Notes: a model not told the origin generated them from the letters alone. A stretch of 59,773 nt of DNA from Cyanobium sp. T1B-Tous (GCF_024345475.1 NZ_JAGQBE010000010.1:1-59773); one strand, 5' to 3'; positions 22,675-31,398 are shown, counted from the first letter of the stretch. Made by a program: numbers and translations.

Positions 22675-23208
22675 TTAGAGAGTAAGTCGCCGGACTTCTG
22701 ACGAAAATGAAGTCTGTAGAACACCAGAGCCTTCCGAGGTTCTCAGCACCGAGGAACGACAGCGCACATGTTCTGATACGAACCAGATTCTCTCCTCTGC
22801 GATGGATTGCCCGTAGCGCGTTGTGAGTGTAAACGTGCCATCGGAAAGAAAGCAATATTTACCGATAGCTTGCTCAGGTTCAGCATACCCTACACTGCGC
22901 AGCAAATACCCTTCATCTGCATTTGTCGGAAATGGAATCAGCACACATGACCCCTGACTGACAAGCGATGGATCATCAGGCTCCCAGTCACTTTCTGCGC
23001 TCCACTCCATAAAAAAAGGTGAGCAAGGCTTACCCTCTGGCTCATCAGCTGTTGCTATCAGATCGGTTACCCGTGGATCGTCAAGTGAAAGCCGCTTGAT
23101 CGTGATATGGCTAAGTACTTCCTCAAACTGCCGAAATGCAAGCGAGTGGCCACTTCTCATACAGCGCCAATTTCCTTCGCTCTGCAAGACAAATGTTTCG
23201 AGATTCAT
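22675..23208 (-). CDS. cpeS: CpeS-type phycoerythrin lyase
   Basis: This lipocalin-like lyase of 177 residues has the opening MNLETFVLQSEGNWRCMRS, the helix that begins CpcS/CpeS proteins, followed by SEHVRCRSSVLRTSEGS near the end. It is more divergent than the member at 15.5-16.1 kb. Its position before cpeT and cpeR, after rod linkers, matches the cpeCDESTR operon, supporting CpeS. CpeS adds phycoerythrobilin to Cys82 of CpeB in studied strains. It is preceded by a 311-base gap. Confidence 0.82.
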   Translation of the reverse strand: MNLETFVLQSEGNWRCMRSGHSLAFRQFEEVLSHITIKRLSLDDPRVTDLIATADEPEGKPCSPFFMEWSAESDWEPDDPSLVSQGSCVLIPFPTNADEGYLLRSVGYAEPEQAIGKYCFLSDGTFTLTTRYGQSIAEERIWFVSEHVRCRSSVLRTSEGSGVLQTSFSSEVRRLTL

Positions 23209-23519
23209 TCCTTACCTCGATTTCGAAGCGTCAGATTCAACGTTCGCCTTTCTGCAGAGCTTGAGAGTTGTGTACCATGTAAACCATGGACTCCACCATT
23301 AGGGCCGTAGCCATGGAAACGCCACTCCCTAAATGGCCCGCAGGCTTTTCACATGGGCCCTTTTTCTGATTGTATTGGCGCGGCGATAGAGGCATTTGAG
23401 TTGTCCTGATCAGAATTCGATGGCGATTGAATTTTGGGAAAACAATCATTCCCAACTATCCAGCCGTTTACTGATGCTACTTGGAAAGGGGGCCTGGATT
23501 GTCTCCAGGCCCGTGGTCG
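23209..23519 (-). promoter_or_regulatory. Gap between third rod linker and cpeS
   Basis: No gene is supported in this 311-base stretch. A strong hairpin lies just after the linker stop (listed separately). The rest is of lower GC content than the flanking housekeeping DNA and may hold a separate promoter for cpeSTR. I could not define -10/-35 boxes with confidence. Separation of linker and lyase-activator messages here would make sense, since linkers are needed in much larger amounts. Confidence 0.45.
23490..23512 (-). terminator. Hairpin after the third linker gene, possible attenuator
   Basis: A perfect 9-bp stem GGGCCTGGA/TCCAGGCCC with a five-base loop lies 8 bases after the linker stop. 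On the minus strand it is followed by CCTTTCC, so the U-tract is weak. It probably reduces read-through into cpeSTR or protects the 3' end of the linker message. Confidence 0.65.
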
Positions 23520-24260
23520 TTAAGTGTTTGCAACAGAAAGGATGCGTCCGCCTCTTTTCTGGATCCCTTGAATCGTTGTCGTCAGGGAACTGTAGGGAGC
23601 GATCGATGTCTGCATGGAACGGCGACGCATGCCCACTGGGTTCGCAGTGGTCCAGGTGATGGCGTAACGCTTGCTGTCTCGATTTCCGGGGCCAGGGACC
23701 TTGCTGCCGGCGGATAAGGCAGCGCCACTGCCGATGCTGCTCAGAAGCACGGATTGATGGCTTCCGTCAAATCCGGCAAAGCCATTGTCAAGGGCCTTGG
23801 AACGGACATAAGTGGCGTTGCTTTCACCGATTAGGCTTTGGCTGCCGCGCATGTGGGGTACATCATCGAGCCCAAAGGCGTTGATGTATTCCACGCTGAA
23901 AGTGTAGCTGTTGATTTCAGCTTCATAACCTTCTTTTGCAAGTCGCTGCACATGCTCGCTAACCTCAGCTTGATTTCGGGGTGCGCGACCTAGGAGGTGC
24001 TTGAAGTTGAGCTCCACGAAGCGATAGGGCCCATTCTTGTCCAGAAAAAGACGGCGGTAGCTGTCTGATAGGGCAAGGGCGGTCACCAGCCCCTGGACGT
24101 TGAGATCGCCGTTGATGTAAAGGCTTTCAGCAGTAGCACTACGATCTTCCTCCATCAGATGGGCATTGCCGAACACCTGGCGGTAGGCCGCACGAATGGT
24201 GGCTTGTGCCGATTCTTGACGGAGACCGGTATTAGCTATAGCGATTGTAGCTGCAGGCAT
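23520..24260 (-). CDS. Phycoerythrin rod linker (CpeD/CpeE type), one linker domain
   Basis: This protein of 246 residues has one PF00427-type linker domain (about residues 18-150) with VELNFKHLLGRAP and EVSEHVQRLAKEGYEAEINSY, and a C-terminal CpcD-like end (IQGIQKRGGRILSVANT). It organises phycoerythrin hexamers in rods. Its linker domain is very close to the second domain of the neighbouring double linker, so one probably arose from the other by duplication. CpeD and CpeE cannot be told apart from sequence here. It is the last linker before the cpeSTR genes. Confidence 0.88.
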   Translation of the reverse strand: MPAATIAIANTGLRQESAQATIRAAYRQVFGNAHLMEEDRSATAESLYINGDLNVQGLVTALALSDSYRRLFLDKNGPYRFVELNFKHLLGRAPRNQAEVSEHVQRLAKEGYEAEINSYTFSVEYINAFGLDDVPHMRGSQSLIGESNATYVRSKALDNGFAGFDGSHQSVLLSSIGSGAALSAGSKVPGPGNRDSKRYAITWTTANPVGMRRRSMQTSIAPYSSLTTTIQGIQKRGGRILSVANT

Positions 24261-24325
24261 GGGAGGAGATAGATTGAATGTGGTGTTGAATTAGAGTGAG
24301 CTAAGTTTCGATCGTGTTGTAGCAA

Positions 24326-25948
24326 TCAGAGCACTTCAGTGATCGAGAGGATCCGACCACCTCGGCGATGGACATAACCGAGCTGGCTGGTCATGTCTTT
24401 CCCTGAGACGAGATAGGTCGCATTCGGCGTGCGCTGCCGGCCTCCCGCAGGCTGGGCCTGAACGACAATCCGATAGCGCTTGCCTGTTGGCTCGGTGGTG
24501 CCAGCGTTGGCACCGATGCGGTTGATCCTTTGCGACGTGTTTGACCAATTGCTGGGCACCGTATTGGTGGCCACCGACATCACCAGATTCGATGCAGATT
24601 GGACTGTGTCGCTCGATGCGTAGCCCCCTGCCAGCGAAAGATGACGGTTGAATGCTAGTTGGGAGCGACCTTGTTCTGAGCTGATACGAGCAAACGGGAT
24701 GGTGTTCTCGCCAAACAAATTCTGGTATTCATCGCTATCAATATAGCTGTTGATTTCGGCTTCGTAGCCTTCGTTGGCGAGTCGTTGGATGTGCTCGCTT
24801 ACCTCTGCTTGAGTGAGTGGAGCTCGACCCAGAAGATGTTTGAAGTTGAGCTCCACAAAGCGATAGGGCGCGTTGCTCTCAAAGAAGCGGCGCCGGTAAT
24901 CAGGAGAAAGAGCAACTGCGCGTACAAACTCACGCGTGTTGAGCCGACCCTCCGCGAACTGGCTCTCTGCTGTGAGGCTGCGCTCGCTTTCCATCAGATG
25001 GGGGTTTCCCATCACTTGGCGATAGGCTGCACGTATCAGCCCGGCAATTTGATCAGCGGACTCACCACCGCTGCGCTCAAACACCTCCTGATCTCGTTGG
25101 CCAAGACCGAAGCCGACGTAAAGATCGCCGCGCATCGGTGCGGAGTCAGCCCCATCGGCATTGATACGCCTGACGGGCTCAAACATCCCACGGGTACCTC
25201 CCGCCAATGATCGATTCACGCTGCCTGCGTTTCCAGACCTGTAGACTTGAGCCGGGACCTTGATCGAGAGGCTGTAGCCCCTTGCAAGGTTACCCAATAG
25301 CTGACTCTTATTCCCCACAGCGGTATCACTTCCTGCGAAGTTCTGCTCAAGAGCCGCCATCCGGTTGAAGGCAGACTGTGGCTGACCCAGAGGAGAATTC
25401 CAGCTGGTGGGATAAGGAACAGTGTCTTCACCAAATGTCTGCAAATACTCATCGGAATCAAGGTAGCTGTTAATCTCACCTTCAAAACCAGTGGTGGCAA
25501 CTGTTGCTACATGGGCACTGATCTCGGCTTCGTCCTGCGGCGGGCGACCAAGTAGATGCTTGAAGTTGAGTTCAACAGCACGATGCGGAGACACCGCATC
25601 AAAATAGCGAGAGCGATAAAAACTTGATAGCGCGAGGCGGCGCACGAATTCACGAACGCTGATATCTCCATTGCGGAGTTGTGATTCGGCACTCAGCAGG
25701 CGCTCACTCTCCATCGGCTGAACATTGCCGAATACTTGGCGATAGGCAGCAATCACCGCTAGCTGATAGGAGGCGTTATCGCTGGCTGTGAACGCCCCAG
25801 GATGGTTTAGGTCTTGCTGGTTTCTGTATCGATTATTGCTCGTTGCTGCTTCTGTAGCCTCATGGTTCAGCCTTCGCGAAAACCTGGCAGGTGCGTCTAG
25901 TAATTGAATGGCACCGAATCCAAGCGCCGGAGATTGATTCATTGACAT
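24326..25948 (-). CDS. cpeE: Phycoerythrin rod linker with two linker domains (CpeE type)
   Basis: This protein of about 540 residues has two complete PF00427-type linker domains, each with VELNFKHLLGR (one near residue 115, one near 340 of the open frame), and a C-terminal CpcD-like end (YVHRRGGRILSITEV). Double-domain linkers of this size are, from recalled literature, CpeE or MpeD/E types in marine Synechococcus; with no class II phycoerythrin here CpeE is the best call. It should hold two phycoerythrin hexamers. The start could be the ATG at 25948 (used) or one at 25990; neither has a clear ribosome site. Confidence 0.8.
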   Translation of the reverse strand: MSMNQSPALGFGAIQLLDAPARFSRRLNHEATEAATSNNRYRNQQDLNHPGAFTASDNASYQLAVIAAYRQVFGNVQPMESERLLSAESQLRNGDISVREFVRRLALSSFYRSRYFDAVSPHRAVELNFKHLLGRPPQDEAEISAHVATVATTGFEGEINSYLDSDEYLQTFGEDTVPYPTSWNSPLGQPQSAFNRMAALEQNFAGSDTAVGNKSQLLGNLARGYSLSIKVPAQVYRSGNAGSVNRSLAGGTRGMFEPVRRINADGADSAPMRGDLYVGFGLGQRDQEVFERSGGESADQIAGLIRAAYRQVMGNPHLMESERSLTAESQFAEGRLNTREFVRAVALSPDYRRRFFESNAPYRFVELNFKHLLGRAPLTQAEVSEHIQRLANEGYEAEINSYIDSDEYQNLFGENTIPFARISSEQGRSQLAFNRHLSLAGGYASSDTVQSASNLVMSVATNTVPSNWSNTSQRINRIGANAGTTEPTGKRYRIVVQAQPAGGRQRTPNATYLVSGKDMTSQLGYVHRRGGRILSITEVL

Positions 25949-26091
25949 GGCTAGGGAGGAATGAGGGCTTTGGTGTGGTCGTACCGACATTTAACAGTCT
26001 TTTGGAGCTGTCATAGTGCTGGCGTGGATGCACAGAAGTCTATGGACATTCATGAACAGGAGCGCTGATCTCTGCCCGCACTCGGAACTTG

Positions 26092-26973
26092 TCATGCAGG
26101 GGTAATACTAGCTATTTTCCCTCCCTCACGATGAATGCGCTGATACTGCTCTGATAGCTTGTTGTAGGGAACAAAATAGACACGATTGGACTTCGTGTAT
26201 CGGGAGACACGCCGTACATTATTTGCACGATATGCTGTGACTTCAACCCGATAGACCTTTCCTTCTTGCCCTGCGCCAACGCCACTGCGAGTAGCGGCAT
26301 CGCCGAGGTTTGGTGATGGACGAAAACTCCATCCCTGTGAATCGATCGATGACGGTGCTACCACCGGGAGTGGGCGGTTTTGGTAGGCTGCACCGCCCAG
26401 CCGACTCTGGATCCCAGCGAGGTTTCCCTTCAGGCTGCTGCTGCTGTTTCCCCGCAGTAGCTGGAACGACCATGTGAACTCCTGGAGAGTGGCGCAGGAT
26501 TCAGTCCTCCAGCCCCGCTGGTACGGAACTGTCCATTCACCAAAGGTGTTCTGGTATTCATCACAGTCGAGAAAACTGTCGATGTCTGATTCATATCCGC
26601 TTGCATCAAGTCGCTCTGCGTGGCGGCGCATTTCCTCAAAGCTAGCCGGCGCACGCCCAAGCAAATGGCGAAACGCCAGTTCTATATAGCGGTATCGAGC
26701 GCACGCATCAAAAAAACGTGTGCGATAGAGTTCACTTTTTGCAATGGTGCGCACGAATTCACGCACGCTGATCTCGCCTAATTTGAATTGTGATTCGGCA
26801 ACCAGCTGACGCTCGCTGTCCATGACATAAGCATTTCCGAGGACCTGCTTGTATACAGCACGGATCAGAGCTTCCTTGGTGGCGTCATCATCACCAGGCA
26901 CGAGCTCCTGGGGGGCCTCGCAGTCTTGAGCGAAGCGTTCAACACCGAGTATCGAGGCGGGGCCGAAGGGCAT
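26092..26973 (-). CDS. cpeC: Phycoerythrin-associated rod linker CpeC
   Basis: This protein of 293 residues begins MPFGPASILGVERF, a typical CpeC/CpcC N-terminus. A linker domain (about residues 30-165) carries YRYIELAFRHLLGRAP and ESDIDSFLDCDEYQNTFGEWTVPY, and a CpcD-like domain at the end has YFVPYNKLSEQYQRIHREGG. It is expected to join the phycocyanin disc to the first phycoerythrin hexamer. It heads the linker-lyase-activator run on the minus strand and follows a pentapeptide-repeat gene. Confidence 0.88.
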   Translation of the reverse strand: MPFGPASILGVERFAQDCEAPQELVPGDDDATKEALIRAVYKQVLGNAYVMDSERQLVAESQFKLGEISVREFVRTIAKSELYRTRFFDACARYRYIELAFRHLLGRAPASFEEMRRHAERLDASGYESDIDSFLDCDEYQNTFGEWTVPYQRGWRTESCATLQEFTWSFQLLRGNSSSSLKGNLAGIQSRLGGAAYQNRPLPVVAPSSIDSQGWSFRPSPNLGDAATRSGVGAGQEGKVYRVEVTAYRANNVRRVSRYTKSNRVYFVPYNKLSEQYQRIHREGGKIASITPA

Positions 26974-27144
26974 GGGTGCGTTGGCGAAACCTCACAATTA
27001 TCCGTGATTTATCGGCCAGGCTTGCAGGTTGCTTTATGAAACTCAACTCCTTCTGACTGACCGCACTCTCCAGCTGGTGTCCGCTTGTCCTCCGGTCGCC
27101 CTGATTGGCATTGCAGCGCTTCGCAGTTTTCGTGTCGCTTTCCC

Positions 27145-27840
27145 TCAGCACCGAAGCGACTCCAGAGAGTCCCGAGTTGTCGTACGAGTGAATGGGTTCC
27201 AGCAATCAAGTTCCGTGTGTGGCCGTGATAAAAGGTTTATAAGCTGCTCAGAACTGATCCCTGAGGCACAACTAAAATCGGCTCCCTGAATGCTATCTGC
27301 AGTATCGATGGATGTGTTAATGAAGTTAGCTGTGCGCAAATCTGCTTGATTCAATTGGCTACCCGTAAAGCGCGCTCCTTTGCAGCTGCACCCCTGTAGT
27401 CTGGCAAAGCGAAGATCGGCCCCCACAAAGTTTGCACCATCAAGCACAGAGCCGCTAAGGTCGCAACCACTGAGATAGGCCCCCATGAAACTACTTCCAC
27501 TCAGGTCCATCCCCCTTAAGTCGGCACCATTAAAAAATGCCCCATTCAGATAAGCCTTTGGTCCGACTGCTCCTGATTTGAAATGATTGAATCCCTCGGG
27601 AAACTTGCTGTCCATATCATAACGCGCTAACTTGAGATCACAGCCATCAAGCCGGCAGCCAGAGAGATCAGCACCTCTTAGATCTGCTCGGCACAGTTTA
27701 GATTCTCTTAAATCTAGAGGGGGTAGAGCTCGATGTGACCAGCAGGCTCCGCGGGCATCAAGTGCCACCTGATTAATCATATCAGGTACGCATGTCTCCG
27801 GGGGATGCCACTGCTGTGGATTCTCTGGTAATAAATTCAT
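27145..27840 (-). CDS. Pentapeptide-repeat protein of the pigment cluster
   Basis: This protein of 231 residues has A(D/N)LxG-type pentapeptide repeats between about residues 45 and 190 (for example ADLRGADLSGCRLDGCDL and GAYLSGCDLSGSVLDGANFVGADL). They predict a right-handed beta-helix. Function is unknown. Such genes occur in phycobilisome regions of marine picocyanobacteria as I recall, so a role in assembly is possible. It sits 139 bases after the phycobiliprotein-like gene and 171 before cpeC, all on the minus strand. No signal peptide. Confidence 0.8.
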   Translation of the reverse strand: MNLLPENPQQWHPPETCVPDMINQVALDARGACWSHRALPPLDLRESKLCRADLRGADLSGCRLDGCDLKLARYDMDSKFPEGFNHFKSGAVGPKAYLNGAFFNGADLRGMDLSGSSFMGAYLSGCDLSGSVLDGANFVGADLRFARLQGCSCKGARFTGSQLNQADLRTANFINTSIDTADSIQGADFSCASGISSEQLINLLSRPHTELDCWNPFTRTTTRDSLESLRC

Positions 27841-27979
27841 CTTGAGTTGGGATTCGGGATGGCTTGGAAGTTCGTTCTGTTAACGTTAGTATTTTTTTGG
27901 CTTTGGCATTTTAGGACTAAACTGCGCTGGTGGAATGTATGTTGAATATCTTGATTGCTTGATTGTGGCTCTTGAGCCG

Positions 27980-28567
27980 TCATTCGCTTTTTGGGTTTAG
28001 CGCAAAGATCAAGTCGTTAAATGCATTTTCAGCGCTAAAGCTTTCACTCTCATAGCCTGATCTTCGAAGACTATTGACCGAGAGAACCTTTAATTCTGAT
28101 ATGACGTACAAGAGTGCTTTTACGGGTACTCTCAAAAACGTATAGAGTTCCAATAATGCCTTCATGCCTTCTTTGTCGGTGATTTCTGTGCAATTACATG
28201 CTACCCCGTAAGTCACTACCCTCATAAACTGCTCGCAGTCTCTCCAGCACGCCATGGCTCTATGCTCAGGGAAAAGCTCTCCTCCTTGCATTATCAACCC
28301 TGGTTGTTTATATAGTAATGACGCTCTCGCTCTGGCGATCATCTTTGGTGACTGCTCGATTAGTTCGGCAACAGCTCTTTCTGAGACTTCGCAAATAGTG
28401 CAGATATGCTCTATTTCATTTTGACTCAGTGCGCATCGCGCTCCATCTGCAATCACGATAATCTTTCTAACTTCTATAGGTATAGTTTCTCTAGCGCCAA
28501 GCCCACATACGTTGGCTTGCGCGATAAGACGGCTAATCTCGGCTTTGTATTCCGTTCCTGTTGTCAT
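27980..28567 (-). CDS. Divergent phycobiliprotein-like protein
   Basis: This protein has about 195 residues. Its C-terminal two thirds match the phycobiliprotein globin fold by pattern: IMQGGELFPEHRAMACWRDCE parallels the CpeB/CpcB segment around [11 protein letters not shown], and LLELYTFLRVP parallels [14 protein letters not shown]. The chromophore-type cysteine of the CWRD motif is kept. The first 60 residues fit neither alpha nor beta subunits well. The ATG at 28567 overlaps the stop of the upstream gene (ATGA), fixing the start and implying coupled translation. The segment is visibly more AT-rich than cpc genes beside it. It could be a phycobilisome accessory, a sensor or a bilin carrier; this is unresolved. 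Confidence 0.7.
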   Translation of the reverse strand: MTTGTEYKAEISRLIAQANVCGLGARETIPIEVRKIIVIADGARCALSQNEIEHICTICEVSERAVAELIEQSPKMIARARASLLYKQPGLIMQGGELFPEHRAMACWRDCEQFMRVVTYGVACNCTEITDKEGMKALLELYTFLRVPVKALLYVISELKVLSVNSLRRSGYESESFSAENAFNDLIFALNPKSE

Positions 28568-28986
28568 AAAATAGAGCCAAGTGGAGTTGCGGACAATGTA
28601 TTTTTTCGGTCCAAGTAGAATGCCCATATAGTCGACTCGCCTAATCCATAGCAGCGATCGCATGCAAGACTGGCTAGCTCGGCCACTATACCGATTGATT
28701 CCAAGAGCGCTTGAGCTTCTTTTTTACCAGATACGAGAGTGGTCCGAATCGAAGAGCCTACGACCCATGTGAGTTGTGTCTGCATTAGATCGCCATCACT
28801 ATCTTGGCATGCAACGAGGAGATTCGCATTATTATAATGAGCCATAAAATGCGATCTCCAAAGGGATATGTCGTCACTCCTAAGGTCAATGCGAAGATGC
28901 ATATCTCCCGACTTGTATACGATTTCCTCGCTTTCTCCTGCTTGTCTTATCAAGTTTATGATCTGCTCGGGCTGCTGGAACGTCAT
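28564..28986 (-). CDS. Unknown protein coupled to the phycobiliprotein-like gene
   Basis: This protein of 140 residues has no recognised domain, signal peptide or membrane segment. Visible features are charged and polar N-terminal half (EEIVYKSGDMHLRIDLRSDDI), a hydrophobic-to-aromatic centre (LWRSHFMAHYNNANLLVAC), and the cysteines in LACDRCYGLG. Its TGA overlaps the ATG of the phycobiliprotein-like gene, so the two form a coupled pair. AT-rich composition suggests both came in together. Function unknown; partner of the phycobiliprotein-like protein is the simplest inference. Confidence 0.6.
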   Translation of the reverse strand: MTFQQPEQIINLIRQAGESEEIVYKSGDMHLRIDLRSDDISLWRSHFMAHYNNANLLVACQDSDGDLMQTQLTWVVGSSIRTTLVSGKKEAQALLESIGIVAELASLACDRCYGLGESTIWAFYLDRKNTLSATPLGSIL

Positions 28987-29194
28987 GCTCTTGGCAAGGA
29001 GAAGGGGGTGGGCGATGCGGGCTTATGTCTGCTTATATACATGATGTCGAATGGCCAATGGGAAAAATTCTTCCTTCAAATAGCACTACTCAAATCTTAT
29101 GGCTTTGAGTATTCATGGTTGACTGGGCTGTATGTATTCATTGCAATGATAGTTTCTTAGCTGCAAACTCTTAGCTTTGGCTTGCAAAAACAAA

Positions 29195-29215
29195 GGGCTC
29201 CCGCATGGGGAGCCC
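29195..29215 (-). terminator. Rho-independent terminator of cpcBA
   Basis: An 8-bp stem GGGCTCCC/GGGAGCCC with a short loop lies 26 bases after the cpcA stop on the minus strand and is followed by TTTG and TTTTTG. It should end the cpcBA message and insulate it from the phycobiliprotein-like pair. Confidence 0.85.
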
Positions 29216-29240
29216 GAGAATGAAAATCTTTTGTATGCAA

Positions 29241-29729
29241 TCAAACTAGGGCGTTGATTGCATAGTCTAGATAGTTATTTGCTTCGGTGGCTGGCTCGCC
29301 AGTGAGACCATGATTGGCTTTGATGTAATTGAGAGCTTCAACGTACCACGACGGAGACAGCTCAAAGGCACGGTTGATTTCATCGATGCCAGCAATCAGA
29401 TACTCATCCATCGGCCCAGTGCCACCGGCCACGAGGCAATATGTAACCATTCTCAGGTAGTAGCCGATATCACGGCTGCATTTTGCTTTGCCACGCGCAT
29501 CAGCAGCGTAGTTGGCACCCTGCATCTGGGTGGTGTAGGGGAACTTGCTGTAAACGGCTTGTGCAGCACCATTGACAAGACTATCTGCATTCGCGGTTAA
29601 TCCCTTTGCTGCTGCAAGGGCGCTCTTGGCACGGTTGTATCGACCGAATGCCGAGTTGATCTCCGTGTTGCTCAGAAAGCGGCCTTGGGAATCAGCTGCT
29701 GAAACAGCTTCGGTGAGAGGGGTCTTCAT
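29241..29729 (-). CDS. cpcA: Phycocyanin alpha subunit
   Basis: This protein of 162 residues begins [18 protein letters not shown]. It carries one chromophore cysteine, in [14 protein letters not shown] (Cys84 type), and the conserved [19 protein letters not shown]. Bilin identity (phycocyanobilin or another) depends on the lyase, which is not in the window, so R-phycocyanin (rpcA) is an alternative name. It follows cpcB by 38 bases and ends with a terminator. The operon sits between the decayed linker/IS element and the phycobiliprotein-like pair. Confidence 0.95.
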   Translation of the reverse strand: MKTPLTEAVSAADSQGRFLSNTEINSAFGRYNRAKSALAAAKGLTANADSLVNGAAQAVYSKFPYTTQMQGANYAADARGKAKCSRDIGYYLRMVTYCLVAGGTGPMDEYLIAGIDEINRAFELSPSWYVEALNYIKANHGLTGEPATEANNYLDYAINALV

Positions 29730-29767
29730 GGGAGTACCTGGCTAAAGAATTAGTTTTTGCTTAAAAT

Positions 29768-30286
29768 TTAGGCTACTGCCGCAGCGGCACGATCGAAGTA
29801 GGTGCCGATCTCGCTCATCAGTGCAGAGCAGTCGCCGGCGGTGATGCCATTGCGATCGTTGGCGATGGCGATGGCGGCTTCTTTCATCTTGCGTACGCCT
29901 TCGGCTACGGAAGCACCGGGAACGCCGAGGGCCAGGTAGGTCTCACGCAGGCCGTTCAGGCAGCGGTCTTCCAGCACGGAGGCGTCGCCGTTGAACACGG
30001 AGTAGGTGATGTAGCGGAGGATGATCTCCATGTCGCGCAGGCAGGCAGCCATGCGGCGACTGGTGTAAGCGTTGCCGCCTGGGGCTGTCAGGGCAGGTTG
30101 TGCCTCAAACAGGTCGCGGGCCGCGTTGGTGACGATCTTGGACGCGTTGGAGGTGATGCGGTTGACAGCATCCATCCGCTTGTTGCTTTCGGCGACCATT
30201 GCCGCGAGGGCGTCGATCTGGCCAGCGTTGATGAATTCGCCACGGGCATCAGCCTGGGCAACCACCTTGGTGAAGGCGTCAAACAT
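29768..30286 (-). CDS. cpcB: Phycocyanin beta subunit
   Basis: This protein of 172 residues begins [16 protein letters not shown]. Two attachment cysteines are visible: [11 protein letters not shown] (Cys82 type) and [13 protein letters not shown] (Cys153 type). CpcT encoded nearby is the expected lyase for the second. Absence of the Cys50/61 pair separates it from CpeB. The ATG at 30286 fits the family; the frame upstream is leader. It is first in cpcBA. The 300-base upstream stretch has been shortened from its old neighbours by an IS3 insertion. Confidence 0.96.
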   Translation of the reverse strand: MFDAFTKVVAQADARGEFINAGQIDALAAMVAESNKRMDAVNRITSNASKIVTNAARDLFEAQPALTAPGGNAYTSRRMAACLRDMEIILRYITYSVFNGDASVLEDRCLNGLRETYLALGVPGASVAEGVRKMKEAAIAIANDRNGITAGDCSALMSEIGTYFDRAAAAVA

Positions 30287-30586
30287 TGTTAGTGCTCCTG
30301 TTCTCGACGGAGGGGTCGGGGAGGGGATTGTGGTTCCAGGCTGGCGTTCACCCAGAGGCGGTGGACCGTCGGGTCCGCTGCAGCTAGGTGCTCGACAACT
30401 CGGTAGGTCCATTCTCGTCTCCTGGCGGGGGTTGGCTGAGTCAGGGTTAACAAATGGTCACCCCGAGTACCCAAGTGCTGCCAAGCGATCTGCTGGCCAG
30501 GCGTGGGGCTTACAAAAAAGGCCCGTGAGAGCGGGCTTTGTGGTCACGGCGATGCCGACGGCTATTCACGCTTGCCCCGGTCACAG
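30287..30586 (-). promoter_or_regulatory. Upstream region of cpcBA
   Basis: No gene is supported here. The stretch must hold the cpcBA promoter and a leader, but I could not define -10/-35 boxes. A hairpin (GCCCG/CGGGC, about 30,519-30,537) with an adjacent run of six As on the plus strand reads as a minus-strand terminator, ending transcripts that come from the linker remnant or the IS element. The region ends at the IS3 insertion. Confidence 0.5.
30583..30586. repeat. Target-site duplication ACAG, left copy
   Basis: The 4 bases ACAG flank the IS3-family element at 30,583-30,586 and again at 31,876-31,879. IS3 elements of the IS407 group make 4-bp duplications, so this is the expected footprint of insertion. 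Confidence 0.75.
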
Positions 30587-30636
30587 TGACGTGACCCCCT
30601 TCATCGGTCCAGGCCTTATGAGAGTGGGTGGGTTGG

Positions 30637-31398
30637 TCATGCGGCAACTCCCTGTTGAGCTGCCTCCAGGGGCGTACGCCCCTGGAGGGCCGAGTGCGGC
30701 CTGAGAGAGTTGTACTCCCAGCGCCAACGATCGGCCAGGATTTGCGCCTCCGGAGCTGTGGTGAACAGCTCGGTGTTGAGGAACTCATCCCGGAACCGGC
30801 CATTGAACGATTCCGCGAATCCGTTCTCCCAGGGGGATCCCGGCGCGATGTACGCCGTGCTGGTGGTGGTGCTGGCCTCACACCAGTCCCGTAGGGCCTG
30901 GGCGATGAATTCCGGACCGTTGTCGCTACGGATGAACGCCGGGGCCGGGTAAAAGCTGGTGAGCTCCTCCAGCACCGCCACCACGTCCTTGGCCTTGCAG
31001 CGTCTGCCCACCCGGATGGCCAGGCAGAGGCGGCTGTGCTCGTCGATCACGTTCAAGAACTTCAGTCTGCGGCCGTCGGCGGTGGCGTCGAACTGGAAAT
31101 CCATGGCCCACGCCTGGTGGGGATGCTCGGCCCGGTGACGCCGCACCGAACCATCTGCGGGCCGTGCCCGCTTTCGCTTCCGGGGAGTGGGCCGCTGCAG
31201 GCCTTCCTCCCGCCAGAGCCGTTGCACCCGCTTGTGATTGACGGTCCAGCCCTCCCTCCGCAGCAGGCGGTAGGCCATCCGCCGGCCCCAGCGGATGTGC
31301 TCAGCGGCAATATCCCGGAGGCGTTGGCGCAGCTTGGCCTCCTCGATATCGACAACCTTGCCCCCATGGCGCTGGGTGCTGCGGTGCTGCCCCGCCAC
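30637..31398 (-). CDS. IS3-family transposase OrfB
   Basis: This is the catalytic part of the transposase, with at least 253 residues. The integrase-core DDE residues are visible: [13 protein letters not shown] (first Asp), [10 protein letters not shown] (second Asp) and [15 protein letters not shown] (Glu). An N-terminal helix-turn-helix-like [15 protein letters not shown] precedes the core. The listed GTG start is a minimum; the same frame is open back to about 31,560 (including GKLLSPERR), overlapping the end of orfA in another frame. A fusion OrfAB by ribosomal frameshifting is usual in the family. Confidence 0.88.
   Translation of the reverse strand: MAGQHRSTQRHGGKVVDIEEAKLRQRLRDIAAEHIRWGRRMAYRLLRREGWTVNHKRVQRLWREEGLQRPTPRKRKRARPADGSVRRHRAEHPHQAWAMDFQFDATADGRRLKFLNVIDEHSRLCLAIRVGRRCKAKDVVAVLEELTSFYPAPAFIRSDNGPEFIAQALRDWCEASTTTSTAYIAPGSPWENGFAESFNGRFRDEFLNTELFTTAPEAQILADRWRWEYNSLRPHSALQGRTPLEAAQQGVAA

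Noticed and set aside
27145-27840. Pentapeptide protein as a fluoroquinolone-resistance Qnr-like protein
   Set aside because: Repeats are interrupted and the context is phycobilisome genes; no sign of Qnr-specific features.
28804-29160. Plus-strand open frame of 118 codons over the unknown gene and the cpcBA terminator
   Set aside because: It overlaps the coupled unknown gene on the minus strand and passes across the AT-rich spacer; no recognisable domain, and the minus-strand gene has the ATGA coupling.
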